The notes under the pieces are model-generated. The model saw only the letters and a list, made by a program, of their open reading frames with translations, was not told where the DNA came from and searched no databases. Shown piece by piece: positions 43,606 to 51,934 of a DNA stretch of 56,063 nt. How positions within the stretch are numbered: the stretch's first letter is position 1; each line of letters opens with the position of its first letter. The DNA is taken from contig CALMMG010000073.1 in the NCBI GenBank assembly GCA_937868185.1, forward strand, positions 1 through 56,063, read 5' to 3'. The position numbers were made by a program, and so were the translations under genes. The DNA is from an uncultured Pseudomonadota bacterium (GTDB lineage: Bacteria > Desulfobacterota > Desulfobulbia > Desulfobulbales > Desulfurivibrionaceae).

Positions 43606-46600
43606 ATGAAAAAACGCTATTCAGCCCATTGGAAGAATATTGTTATAGGCACCGCCGTGGCCATGGCCGCGACTCCTACGTTTGCGCCACAGGTCTTGGC
43701 CGCCGATCAGTCTATCTCCAGTGCAACGGCGCTAACCTATTCCCTCAATTCGGGGGATAACCTGACTATCACCTCCAGCGGACAGATTCATGTCACTGGC
43801 TCGGCCACCGGAGTTTATGTGGGAGTTGAGCATTCCGGCTCGATCACCATAGACAACGGTGGCTCCATCGAGGTCTCACGAAGTGGTGCAGCCTCCGCAT
43901 ATGGTGTCTATGTCGATGGTCTGCTTTCCGGGTCGCTTGTCAATAACGGCACCATCAGCGCTACCGCCTCATCTTCTCGGGCATCCGCGTATGGAGTGTA
44001 TGTCAACGGCGATCTTTCCGGGGCGATCAGCAATACGGGAACCATCAGTGCCACTGCCAACGCTACTAATTCTCAGGCACAGGCCTACGGTATTTTCGTC
44101 AATGGTTCCTTGGGGGATAGCGCATACATCGACAATGGTGGCACCATAACTGCTACCGCCGAATCAACCAATTCTCGGGCACAGGCCTACGGGATTTCCA
44201 TCGATAGTGGCCTGGGGGCTAATGCCTACATCACGAACAGTGGCGCGATCACTGTTGAGGCAACCGCCCTTAACAACTCTAATGCCACCGCATACGGGAT
44301 CAGCACTGGCAGCCTGAATGGCGATGGAGCGCATATCACCAACAGCGGGTCCATAGCGGCCACGGCCACGGCCTATCAACAAGCTAATGCCTATGGTATT
44401 TCCACGGGCGATCTGGGTGGCGTTGGCACATATATCGAAAATACTGTAACCCACACCATAACCGCCATTGCCAATTCCACCAATTCCCAGGCCACGGCCT
44501 ATGGTGTCTACACCGGCAGCTTGAGTGGAGATGGGGCGCATATCACCAACAGCGGCACCATTGCTGCCGAAGCCACCGTCACCCAGAATGATCGGGGGGC
44601 GTTGGCCTATGGCATTTACACGGGCTACTCTGGCGAGGGGGTTAGCCTCGGGGACAATGCCTATATCGAAAACACTGCAACCGGCACCATCACCGCCACC
44701 GCCATTGCTACCGGTGGCTCAAGTCTGCACGCCAGCGCCTACGGTATTTATTTGGACGGCAATCTGACTGGAGCTGGCGCCCACATCACCAACAGCGGCA
44801 CCATTGAGGCCACCGCCCATGCGGCTTCCCAGGCCACCGCCTACGGGATTTCCGCCGGCAACCTGAGCGGCGCTGGGGCATACATCAGCAACACCGGAAC
44901 GATCACTGTGCACGCCACGTCAGATAATAATAATGCGTCGGCTTACGGTATTCGCACAGGCGATATGGGGGCGGACACCTCCATCACCAACGGGGGCACC
45001 ATTACCGCCACCGCCAATGCTGCTTCCCAGGCCAATGCCTACGGCATTTTTGTGGGCAGCCTTGATGCAAATGCCACCGTGAGCAACACCGGGACCATCA
45101 CCGCCACTGCGAACGGGGCAACGCCTCAAGCCTATGCGATTTACATAGGAAACGGCACAGGCACCGTGACCAACAGCGGCACCCTCAACGGAGCAGTGGA
45201 ACTCGCCGACGCTATCTTGAATCTCGAAGGCGCCACTGGGAGCATTAGTGGGACAGTTCATGGCAATGCCGGCTCCACCGTGAATGTGAACGGCACCTTT
45301 ACCTCGGGAAACACCTTTGAGGTAGGCACATTCAATATTGCCTCTGCTGGTATCTTTAATATGGCCCATGACGTTACCGTTGCAAGCGGCGCATATAACA
45401 GCGGCACACTCTCAGTGGCTGCCGGGGATACCGTCACCATTGCCGGGGACTATACGCAGAACGCTACCGGTGTATTCCAGGTCGGTGCCTCCAGCGCTGC
45501 CAGCTATGGCAAACTGCTGGTAACCGGCACAGCTGATCTTTCTGCGAGCAACAAGATCGACGTCAAAGTCAGCCCTGGAGACACCCTAGCCAACGGCAAT
45601 GTGCTGACCAGCGTTCTTTCCGCAGGGACTCTGACTGCGGGCACCCTCACCGTCACCGACAACAGCGCCGTGTGGAATTTTACCGGCACGGTGAATGGCA
45701 ATCAGATTGATCTGACTACCGAGCAAGGTCTGACCTTTGTTCAAGCGGTGCAAGGCGGTGCGGCGGGACCTGCCGCCGCCGGCGTGGCCGGAGCCCTTGA
45801 CGCCATTCAGGCTGGTGGCGCCAGCGGCGACATGCAGACCGTGCTCAACGCCTTGGGCGCTCTTGGCTCCGCAGGGGAGGTCGGCGGAGCAGTCAGCCAA
45901 CTTATGCCGGGCTTTACCGGCGGCAGTGCGCATATCGCCCAGGGGCTTGCCAGCAGCGGCGGCTCCCGGGTGGTGCATGAGCATATGGCTGGGGGCGGGC
46001 AGGGGCTTTCCTCCGGCGATCCCATGTTCAAGGACCGCATGGTGTGGGCGCAGCCTTTTTATTCCTGGACCAATCAGGGCGAACGCAAGGGCGTGGCCGG
46101 ATACAACGCCAACAGCTATGGCATAGCCTTGGGCGCGGACGGCAAGGTGGATGAGCAGTGGCGGGTAGGCGCGGCGCTTTCCTTTGCCAAGGGTGATGTT
46201 GACGGCGATTCCGCAATCACCCGCGAGAGCCTTGACATCAACACCTATCAGTTGACCCTCTATGCATCGGATCGGTTGAGCGAAGCAACCAGCCTGAATC
46301 TACAGGCAGGATTCGGCATCAACGACAACGATTCTTCTCGCCATATCGTGTTTGGCGGCTTGGACCGGATCGCGAGCGGAGATTTTTCGAGCTGGCACAC
46401 CCTGCTTGATGCAGAGCTTGAGCACCGCTACAAGGTGAGCGAGAAGGCCACCGTGGCTGCATATCTTCGTGGCCAGTATAGCTATGTCAAAGTGGAGGAC
46501 TACATCGAAACCGGGGCTGGCGCTATCAACCTGCACATGGACAGCAACAGCGAGGATTCCCTGGTTCTTTCCGTGGGTGGCAAGGCGGCATATGCGCTTG

Positions 46601-46863
46601 CCGATGGGGTGAAGCTGAACGGCCATCTGGGAGTGGGGTATGACCTTATGGCAAGCCAGTCCTCGGTGACCGCCACCTTTGCCGGGGGCGGGCCAACCTT
46701 TGTTACCAATGGACTCGATCCGTCAGCCGTTGTGATGCAAGGCGGGCTCGGGTTTGAAATGCTGAACGCCAATGGTATGACGGTTACGGCCCGGTACGAC
46801 ATAGATGGGCGGACGGATTATACCAACCAGACAGCCACGATCAATTTTAAGCTGCCGTTTTAA
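43606..46863 (+). CDS. Autotransporter with AYG-repeat passenger and C-terminal beta-barrel
   Basis: 1085 residues from the ATG at 43606 (GAGAGAAGAGAG upstream). A Sec signal peptide occupies about 1-33 (KNIVIGTAVAMAATPTFA, then LAAD). The passenger (about 34-750) has around twelve 30-40 residue repeats, each AYG[I/V] followed by ITNSGTI-ATA-type strands, typical of a right-handed beta helix. The Ala/Gly-rich linker is near 720-800. The autotransporter beta-barrel (about 815-1085) starts DRMVWAQPFYSWTNQ and ends in Phe, as outer-membrane barrels do. A function in adhesion or surface coating is inferred. Each repeat carries a Tyr, and the neighbouring sulfotransferase makes Tyr sulfation worth testing. 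Confidence 0.9.
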   Translation: MKKRYSAHWKNIVIGTAVAMAATPTFAPQVLAADQSISSATALTYSLNSGDNLTITSSGQIHVTGSATGVYVGVEHSGSITIDNGGSIEVSRSGAASAYGVYVDGLLSGSLVNNGTISATASSSRASAYGVYVNGDLSGAISNTGTISATANATNSQAQAYGIFVNGSLGDSAYIDNGGTITATAESTNSRAQAYGISIDSGLGANAYITNSGAITVEATALNNSNATAYGISTGSLNGDGAHITNSGSIAATATAYQQANAYGISTGDLGGVGTYIENTVTHTITAIANSTNSQATAYGVYTGSLSGDGAHITNSGTIAAEATVTQNDRGALAYGIYTGYSGEGVSLGDNAYIENTATGTITATAIATGGSSLHASAYGIYLDGNLTGAGAHITNSGTIEATAHAASQATAYGISAGNLSGAGAYISNTGTITVHATSDNNNASAYGIRTGDMGADTSITNGGTITATANAASQANAYGIFVGSLDANATVSNTGTITATANGATPQAYAIYIGNGTGTVTNSGTLNGAVELADAILNLEGATGSISGTVHGNAGSTVNVNGTFTSGNTFEVGTFNIASAGIFNMAHDVTVASGAYNSGTLSVAAGDTVTIAGDYTQNATGVFQVGASSAASYGKLLVTGTADLSASNKIDVKVSPGDTLANGNVLTSVLSAGTLTAGTLTVTDNSAVWNFTGTVNGNQIDLTTEQGLTFVQAVQGGAAGPAAAGVAGALDAIQAGGASGDMQTVLNALGALGSAGEVGGAVSQLMPGFTGGSAHIAQGLASSGGSRVVHEHMAGGGQGLSSGDPMFKDRMVWAQPFYSWTNQGERKGVAGYNANSYGIALGADGKVDEQWRVGAALSFAKGDVDGDSAITRESLDINTYQLTLYASDRLSEATSLNLQAGFGINDNDSSRHIVFGGLDRIASGDFSSWHTLLDAELEHRYKVSEKATVAAYLRGQYSYVKVEDYIETGAGAINLHMDSNSEDSLVLSVGGKAAYALADGVKLNGHLGVGYDLMASQSSVTATFAGGGPTFVTNGLDPSAVVMQGGLGFEMLNANGMTVTARYDIDGRTDYTNQTATINFKLPF
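43891..45132 (+). repeat. Tandem AYG[I/V] repeats within the autotransporter
   Basis: Twelve copies of A-x-AYG[I/V] at roughly 33-residue spacing, separated by a GTI-(T/A)ATA-type strand and a Gln/Asn/Ser-rich turn. A degenerate thirteenth (AYAIY) follows. The Tyr of AYG is present in every copy. DNA identity between units is modest, so the repeats are old or diversified by selection. Confidence 0.85.
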
Positions 46864-46918
46864 GAGACGCATCTTAGCTGCAAGATTTTTCGCTTGCCCC
46901 TGAGAACATGGAGTCACC

Positions 46919-46956
46919 AAAAAATAGCCGAGGGGATTTCTCTCGGCTATTTTTTT
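46919..46956 (+). terminator. Terminator of the autotransporter gene
   Basis: A perfect 14-bp stem (AAAAAATAGCCGAG with its complement) and a 9-base loop followed by T, 56 bp after the stop codon. It also reads as a terminator on the minus strand. Confidence 0.88.
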
Positions 46957-46978
46957 ATCGCACGTCCAGGCAGTATAG

Positions 46979-47221
46979 TGGGCCTCATTTTTAAGAAAGC
47001 AGTTTAAACTGTACGTTGCCATCAAGGAGATCGGCCACTCCGTTACGGTTGGACGATGGAATAAAGAAATCCAGGAGCAAGCCAATACCCTGTATCTCTC
47101 CTATAATCGCTTCCGTACCGACCAACCTCTGTACGGGGCTGTAAAAAAAATTGTGCAAAATGCACAGGCTGTTAACCTCCCCCGGCCCCGACCTCAATCA
47201 AAGGCTGATCACTTGGAATGA
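46979..47221 (+). pseudogene. Possible coding remnant lacking a start codon
   Basis: An open frame of 80 codons between TAG and TGA with coding-like composition (LYVAIKEIGHSVTVGRW, NKEIQEQANTLYLSYNRF, DQPLYGAVKKIVQ) but no ATG or usable GTG/TTG before its final part. It looks like the 3' end of a truncated gene, perhaps cut when the element was assembled. I do not recognise its family. It overlaps the end of the minus-strand gene at 47172-47702. It could be chance. Confidence 0.3.
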
Positions 47222-47702
47222 TCATGTAGGTCGTTTCCTTGCGCCGCCCGGTGTGGGTTTCTAAAAGATAGCCAGCGTCCACAAGGGCGGCAAGGTGGCG
47301 GTCGTAGTCGATGGCGTTGCCTCGGATTACGCGTGAAGTCAGCAGGACATGGCGCTGGACTTTGCCGCCCTTCCTTGCGATGTAGCGCATGATCCGCTCC
47401 AGGTTCTCTTGGAACAGGTTCCCGGATATCGTAGACAGGCGGTTCGTGTCATCATGCTCGGCCAGGGTACCGAAAATCTTCTGCATGGCTTCGATGGCAT
47501 TAAGGGCAGTTTGGACATTCTTGTCCGGGAACCCAACGCAATGGTTGGCCATATTCACGGCGGTCAAAGCTGCGCCGTGAAGTAGGAGGGCGGAGTCGTA
47601 CAATAATTCCTTTATCGGAGTTAAGTCTCCGGCCGCAGCCGCGGCCCGGCCTTCCTCAATCTGGTCGATGGTGCGGCCTGTAAGTTCTGTCAGTAGTTGC
47701 AT
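47172..47702 (-). CDS. Hypothetical protein with C-terminal winged-helix-like domain
   Basis: 176 residues, not recognised. The N-terminal two thirds is helical (ELTGRTIDQIEEGRAAAAAG, LLLHGAALTAVNMANHC). The end, IMRYIARKGGKVQ through AALVDAGYLLETHTGRRKETTYMI, looks like a winged helix with a beta hairpin wing. An excellent AAGGAGG precedes the ATG at 47702. It lies 270 bp downstream of the primase-helicase on the same strand, so an element-maintenance or regulatory role is plausible. Confidence 0.7.
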   Translation of the reverse strand: MQLLTELTGRTIDQIEEGRAAAAAGDLTPIKELLYDSALLLHGAALTAVNMANHCVGFPDKNVQTALNAIEAMQKIFGTLAEHDDTNRLSTISGNLFQENLERIMRYIARKGGKVQRHVLLTSRVIRGNAIDYDRHLAALVDAGYLLETHTGRRKETTYMIIPSDQPLIEVGAGGG

Positions 47703-47850
47703 GTAGCCTCCTTTTTAACTGTTATTCCCCTTAGTAGTCACATTGGTCAACTCCCCAGGAAATGACTGCGGTCATACAGTAACACGAATTCATAATTCAG
47801 TCACACCGTAATCAAGTCGCACAGAAGCGTTCGTGTTGTGCCGCCCGAGG

Positions 47851-47966
47851 AAAAAGGTGGTTTGGTGGTTATAGGGGGTTTATTCCAACCGTTATTTTTA
47901 AAAAAATATATTTTCTCAAATTTTGGCCTAGAAAAAACCCCTGAAACCACCTAAACCACCTTTTTT
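47851..47966. repeat. Long imperfect inverted repeat downstream of the primase-helicase
   Basis: Left arm 47851-47881 (AAAAAGGTGGTTTGGTGGTT...) and right arm 47935-47966 pair over about 30 bases with only a few mismatches and a one-base bulge; the loop is about 53 bases and AT-rich with its own TTTTTAAAAA-type palindrome. It lies directly after the primase stop at 47972. It could be a bidirectional terminator or the element's replication origin. 47703-47850 holds no gene. Confidence 0.65.
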
Positions 47967-47971
47967 GAAGC

Positions 47972-50680
47972 TTATCCCCCGAGCTGAACAACACGCCAGC
48001 GACAAGAACCACCCGTGCGTCCAACGGTTTCTATCTTCTTGCCACCTAAAAGGCGTCCGGCGTGCCTCTCAATCCAACGCCCCAGTCGCCGTGGGTTGAT
48101 GTTGTTACCGTCACCGGCGATTTCGAGCAGGGTGTCCCCCAACTCGTTATAGACGACAGGATAGCAGCTGCTGATATGTATCCCTTCCCTGGCAAGGTCA
48201 CTTGCCTTTGTAGGTTTATCCCTGAACTTATCCCACCACCAATACAACAGATTTTGCAGCTTTTGGGTGTCTGGGTCGGCCTTGATTGTATCTGAAACGG
48301 CATCGGCAGGGTCGGCGAGCTCAAAGGGCGCAAGCTCATTATCACGCAACCAGACTACGCACTGACGGACGAGTCCATCCCAGTCATCAAATGAACCCAT
48401 CCTGCCCTCACCCTTGGCGGGTCGGCCTGCCACCACGAATGCCCGTAAGATAGTCAAGGCATCAGCTCGCAATGACAGCCACCGTTCAGCCACGCGCGCC
48501 ACCGGATCAAAAGGAAAAGACAGAATCTCGGGGCGCTCCACCCCATGGTCAAGGGTGATGGGCAATATCCGACGGCTCAAGTCCCCCGCAATGCAAAGGT
48601 TATTACCTGTCACCGTCACCAAGACGCGGGTGCTGGCCTTCACCCTTTCCGAAAAACCTAATCTCCGATCTTCGTAGGTCTCGCCCGTGAGAGCAGCACA
48701 AAGTTCAGAGGATGAAAGAGCTCTTTCAATATTATCGAGCAAAATCGCACCTGGCCCTGAAAGAAAAGCTGCCATTAAACTCTTACGTTGTTCTTCAGTA
48801 TTCTCAGCCCAGGGGGCAACCGCGGGGACGCGGCCACTGGTCAAAATACCAAAACATTGTGCCAACTTTGTCTTGCCTGTCCCCATCTGAAATGCGTTGA
48901 CGCCAAAACCAGGCGCAGTCGGCAGGATACGGCGAACGACCGCTGTCAATATCGCGGCCAGGGCAACGGCTCTATCAATTGGATTTATAAACGGGAAGTG
49001 TGCAAAGGGTTCCCAAAGACGAACTAACGCAGCGTGCGTATCATCTAATGTAGGGTTTGAAGGAATACTCGGCCAATTATTACTGTGGTCATCCAGCAAT
49101 AACAGCCCTGTTGCCTTGTCATAGCCCGGTCGGTCAAGCAAAGAGCCATCCGGACGCATGGTAGGCGCAGTTTCAATGCCAACGAGTTCAAAGAAAGGCC
49201 ATCCGCCGCGGTTGGCAAGAATTCTTTGGGGCAAGTCGCCAGGGCAATCAACTTGGACCTGTTTTTCTTTTTTAAAAATCTGAAACAGGGACACTGTTTC
49301 AAGATGTGTTCTCAGCCACGCCTGCTGAACGCCAAGCAAGGAACTGTCGGCTACCCGCACGAGTTCACCGCCGCGCTGGTATACCTCGCAAGCTCTCTGG
49401 ACGTGATGTTGTACTGCGTGAATAACGCGGGGCATTTCACCGCCCATGAGCTGTACTGTTTGCGGCGCCCTTATTAGAACATACCGACGCCCGCCATGGG
49501 CATGAGAATAGAGACTTGGTCTTCCGCCAGATTGGAGGTTTGCCCAGGCAATGCGGTGGTCATTGCGATAATCTGGATCCAACGGGTCTGCAAAGCGCTT
49601 GCCGTGCCAATGTTCTGGGCTGTCCAGAATTTCACCTACGGTCACATTGCGGCCATCTTCCGTAAGTAGGGGAAAATCGCCAAGCAAGACGCCATCCTCG
49701 GTAGCGCGAGTGTATGTAGTGCGCAGCCGCTTAATTTTCTCTTCGCGCTTTTCAGGGTTTGATTCAGTGTCCTTGAGCATGTCCACAGCCACACGTGATT
49801 CAACCCAAGCTGCCTTTACTTTTTTAGCCTCATCAGCAACAGCAGCCCGAGCATCAGCTTTTAGTTTTTCAAGCTCTTCGGCAGCTTGAACTGTCAGTAT
49901 CTGGCGAGTATCGAAAGGTGCGACGTTGGGATTAATCACAAATGGGGCCGGTCGCCGTTGTTCAAGCGGTGGAGCACAAAAGGCCCCGGCAGCAAAGTCA
50001 AATCGTTCTGGCTGCCATACCATCCCGTCAACTAATGACCGATCCAGCAGTGATCCGGAGTTAGAAATATCAAACCGGCCATAACCGGCCATCCATGCCA
50101 TGTCGTAGATCGCTGCACCCGCTCGCGGAATATCACGTCCATCTGCAACAACAATATATACATGCGACCCGCCCGCGCCCTTCATCTCTTCACCGGTTAC
50201 GGCATTATAAATGTACCCGGAAGCACTGGAAATTATGACCGCCGGTGCATTTGCGAGGACTGGACAAACAGTAATTATCTTTGTCCATAGATCTTCAGCC
50301 GTCAACGGGTTGGATCCTTCTGAGGCATCATAATCAAGAAACAGGATGCCTGAGCCTTCCGCCCAATCAAAATCATCTCGCGTCCGGGTGAGTTCCCCCA
50401 AGCCAGCAAATTTGCGTGATGCGATGATCCCTTGTCTTTCTGGACGTCGCGGCACGCCGTAGGAAACTGCCTCATTATGAGCCAGGCCTGTCAATATTTC
50501 CCTTAGCACATGGACATCGTATATTTTTAAGACCTGATATTGGCCGCGCACCAGTTGGCCAGCATTGGCCTTCTTTAGTTCACCACCTTCAAGACTATAG
50601 CTTTTGGCTAGACGATCCGGAATGCTTGCAGTGATTTTGGTGAGTTGCGTCGTGAGGATGTCTTTTTCATTGGCAGTCAT
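47972..50680 (-). CDS. Primase-helicase (AAA+ ATPase) of the mobile element
   Basis: 902 residues. The N-terminal third contains GILFLDYDASEGSNPLTAEDLW and AGGSHVYIVVADGRDIP, consistent with an archaeo-eukaryotic-type primase domain. The C-terminal part has Walker A NAFQMGTGKTKLAQ and Walker B GAILLDNIERAL, then a sensor-like TVTGNNL with Arg-finger-like LSRRILPI, as in element helicases. It starts 2 bp after the excisionase-type gene. It is the likely replication protein of the island, P4-alpha-like in role though not in close sequence. Confidence 0.85.
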   Translation of the reverse strand: MTANEKDILTTQLTKITASIPDRLAKSYSLEGGELKKANAGQLVRGQYQVLKIYDVHVLREILTGLAHNEAVSYGVPRRPERQGIIASRKFAGLGELTRTRDDFDWAEGSGILFLDYDASEGSNPLTAEDLWTKIITVCPVLANAPAVIISSASGYIYNAVTGEEMKGAGGSHVYIVVADGRDIPRAGAAIYDMAWMAGYGRFDISNSGSLLDRSLVDGMVWQPERFDFAAGAFCAPPLEQRRPAPFVINPNVAPFDTRQILTVQAAEELEKLKADARAAVADEAKKVKAAWVESRVAVDMLKDTESNPEKREEKIKRLRTTYTRATEDGVLLGDFPLLTEDGRNVTVGEILDSPEHWHGKRFADPLDPDYRNDHRIAWANLQSGGRPSLYSHAHGGRRYVLIRAPQTVQLMGGEMPRVIHAVQHHVQRACEVYQRGGELVRVADSSLLGVQQAWLRTHLETVSLFQIFKKEKQVQVDCPGDLPQRILANRGGWPFFELVGIETAPTMRPDGSLLDRPGYDKATGLLLLDDHSNNWPSIPSNPTLDDTHAALVRLWEPFAHFPFINPIDRAVALAAILTAVVRRILPTAPGFGVNAFQMGTGKTKLAQCFGILTSGRVPAVAPWAENTEEQRKSLMAAFLSGPGAILLDNIERALSSSELCAALTGETYEDRRLGFSERVKASTRVLVTVTGNNLCIAGDLSRRILPITLDHGVERPEILSFPFDPVARVAERWLSLRADALTILRAFVVAGRPAKGEGRMGSFDDWDGLVRQCVVWLRDNELAPFELADPADAVSDTIKADPDTQKLQNLLYWWWDKFRDKPTKASDLAREGIHISSCYPVVYNELGDTLLEIAGDGNNINPRRLGRWIERHAGRLLGGKKIETVGRTGGSCRWRVVQLGG

Positions 50681-50682
50681 GA

Positions 50683-50970
50683 TTACACCCCCATTTGTGC
50701 TTCGGTGGTGGAACGGAAAGCCCTTTCTTCAAGGAAAGCTTCAAGATCCGCCATGCGGTATCTGCAACTCCTTCCGACTTTGCAAAACTTAGGGCCTTGC
50801 CCATTCCATCTCCACTGCTCCAATGTGCTCGGTTGGACGTGCAGAAAATGTGCTGCTTCTGAGGTTGTGAGGTTGGGAGATGGTTCTGGTTGTGGGGTAG
50901 TGTTTTTTTCTTCGATCTCAAATTTTGGGGAGGGTGCTGACTGTAAGGCAGTGCTGGTCTTGGGGGACAT
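50683..50970 (-). CDS. Excisionase/AlpA-type helix-turn-helix protein
   Basis: 95 residues: an unstructured Ser/Pro/Glu-rich N-terminus (1-32), then a MerR-like HTH (LTTSEAAHFLHVQPSTLEQW) and the wing GQGPKFCKVGRSCRYRMADLEAFL, typical of the small HTH_17 excisionase family. It is probably a directionality factor or activator of the primase. AAAGGAG precedes the ATG and lies inside one arm of an inverted repeat (50976-51023). Confidence 0.88.
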   Translation of the reverse strand: MSPKTSTALQSAPSPKFEIEEKNTTPQPEPSPNLTTSEAAHFLHVQPSTLEQWRWNGQGPKFCKVGRSCRYRMADLEAFLEERAFRSTTEAQMGV

Positions 50971-50975
50971 GGTGT

Positions 50976-51023
50976 TTCTCCTTTGAACGTTGCGAAGAAC
51001 GCTATTGTTCTTTCAAGGGAGAA
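50976..51023. promoter_or_regulatory. Inverted repeat over the excisionase gene ribosome site
   Basis: TTCTCCTTTGAA (50976-50987) and TTCAAGGGAGAA (51012-51023) are complementary with one mismatch. The left arm contains the AAAGGAG site of the excisionase-type gene. It could be an operator or a hairpin that hides the ribosome site. Confidence 0.5.
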
Positions 51024-51094
51024 ACTAGATTTCCCGATTCCCGGTTATCGTGACTTGAGGCGTAATCGGGAAGAGGACATGACTTTGATTTTAA

Positions 51095-51901
51095 CTATAA
51101 CCTATTGCTTTCATTTCTAATTTTTGTGAGTTTATTTGCGATGCTTTTATCCCTGATTTTGTGATACTTCCCGGAATTATCCTCCCAACCCAGAAAAGCG
51201 CCTTTCTCGTCCTTGCCATAATCTTTCACACAACCGAGGGGGTCTTCAAATTTTAAAAAATCTTTCACTTGCCGACATGTTGGTTCTTTTTTGTTTTCTC
51301 CGATTAACAAGGCCCTTGCATTCTCAAGAGTCACTGTTAGCCTGCTTCTAACACCAGGCCTCCTGATCGGCGTTCTAAGTTTTTTCTGTGCCACTACTTT
51401 TTCACGCACTTGGTCCTCAGGTTGCCTTCCTTCTTGGGCGGTGGGTATTTTGCCCTCATCCCTTACAGCAAAATATATGCTCTTGAATTTTGTAAAATTA
51501 TCATCACTTACAAGTAAGTCATTAACTCCATTTTCAGTATCAGTTTTATCTTCATCGAAACATGGATGATATGCATCTAAATTATATGTCACTTGTAGGT
51601 CGTGTTGACAATTACTGCATACCAAAATTGGATGGAACTTAGCTTGTTCATCTCCCCAAACATCTTTTAGGGTATTAATAGATATTTCGTATGTCTCACT
51701 GTATTCAGGAACATTCTCTATTGATCCGCACGATGAACAGTCAAGACCTATGCTTGTAACAAGCCTACTAGGCTTTAACCTTATTGAAAATTTCAATTTT
51801 CCATCTGCTCCCCACCTAAGCAATTCCCCAACAGTAGCGTTCAAGTGCGTAGCTGCGGCATCAATATCATAATAGTTCGTTGGTGGTTTTATTAATTCCA
51901 T
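51095..51901 (-). CDS. Hypothetical protein with N-terminal HTH-like and zinc-ribbon-like segments
   Basis: 268 residues from the ATG at 51901 (a TTG lies two codons upstream). The N-terminus (YDIDAAATHLNATVGELLRW, GADGKLKFSIRL) resembles DNA-binding starts of phage and island regulators. CSSCG (about 55) and CSNC (about 97) could bind zinc. The C-terminus is Lys-rich (TPIRRPGVRSRLTVTLENA). The gene is much richer in A+T than its neighbours, a sign of separate origin. It sits between the excisionase-type gene and the integrase. Function unknown. Confidence 0.75.
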   Translation of the reverse strand: MELIKPPTNYYDIDAAATHLNATVGELLRWGADGKLKFSIRLKPSRLVTSIGLDCSSCGSIENVPEYSETYEISINTLKDVWGDEQAKFHPILVCSNCQHDLQVTYNLDAYHPCFDEDKTDTENGVNDLLVSDDNFTKFKSIYFAVRDEGKIPTAQEGRQPEDQVREKVVAQKKLRTPIRRPGVRSRLTVTLENARALLIGENKKEPTCRQVKDFLKFEDPLGCVKDYGKDEKGAFLGWEDNSGKYHKIRDKSIANKLTKIRNESNRL

Positions 51902-51934
51902 GTTCAACCTATCCGGTCTAAAAATTGATAATAC

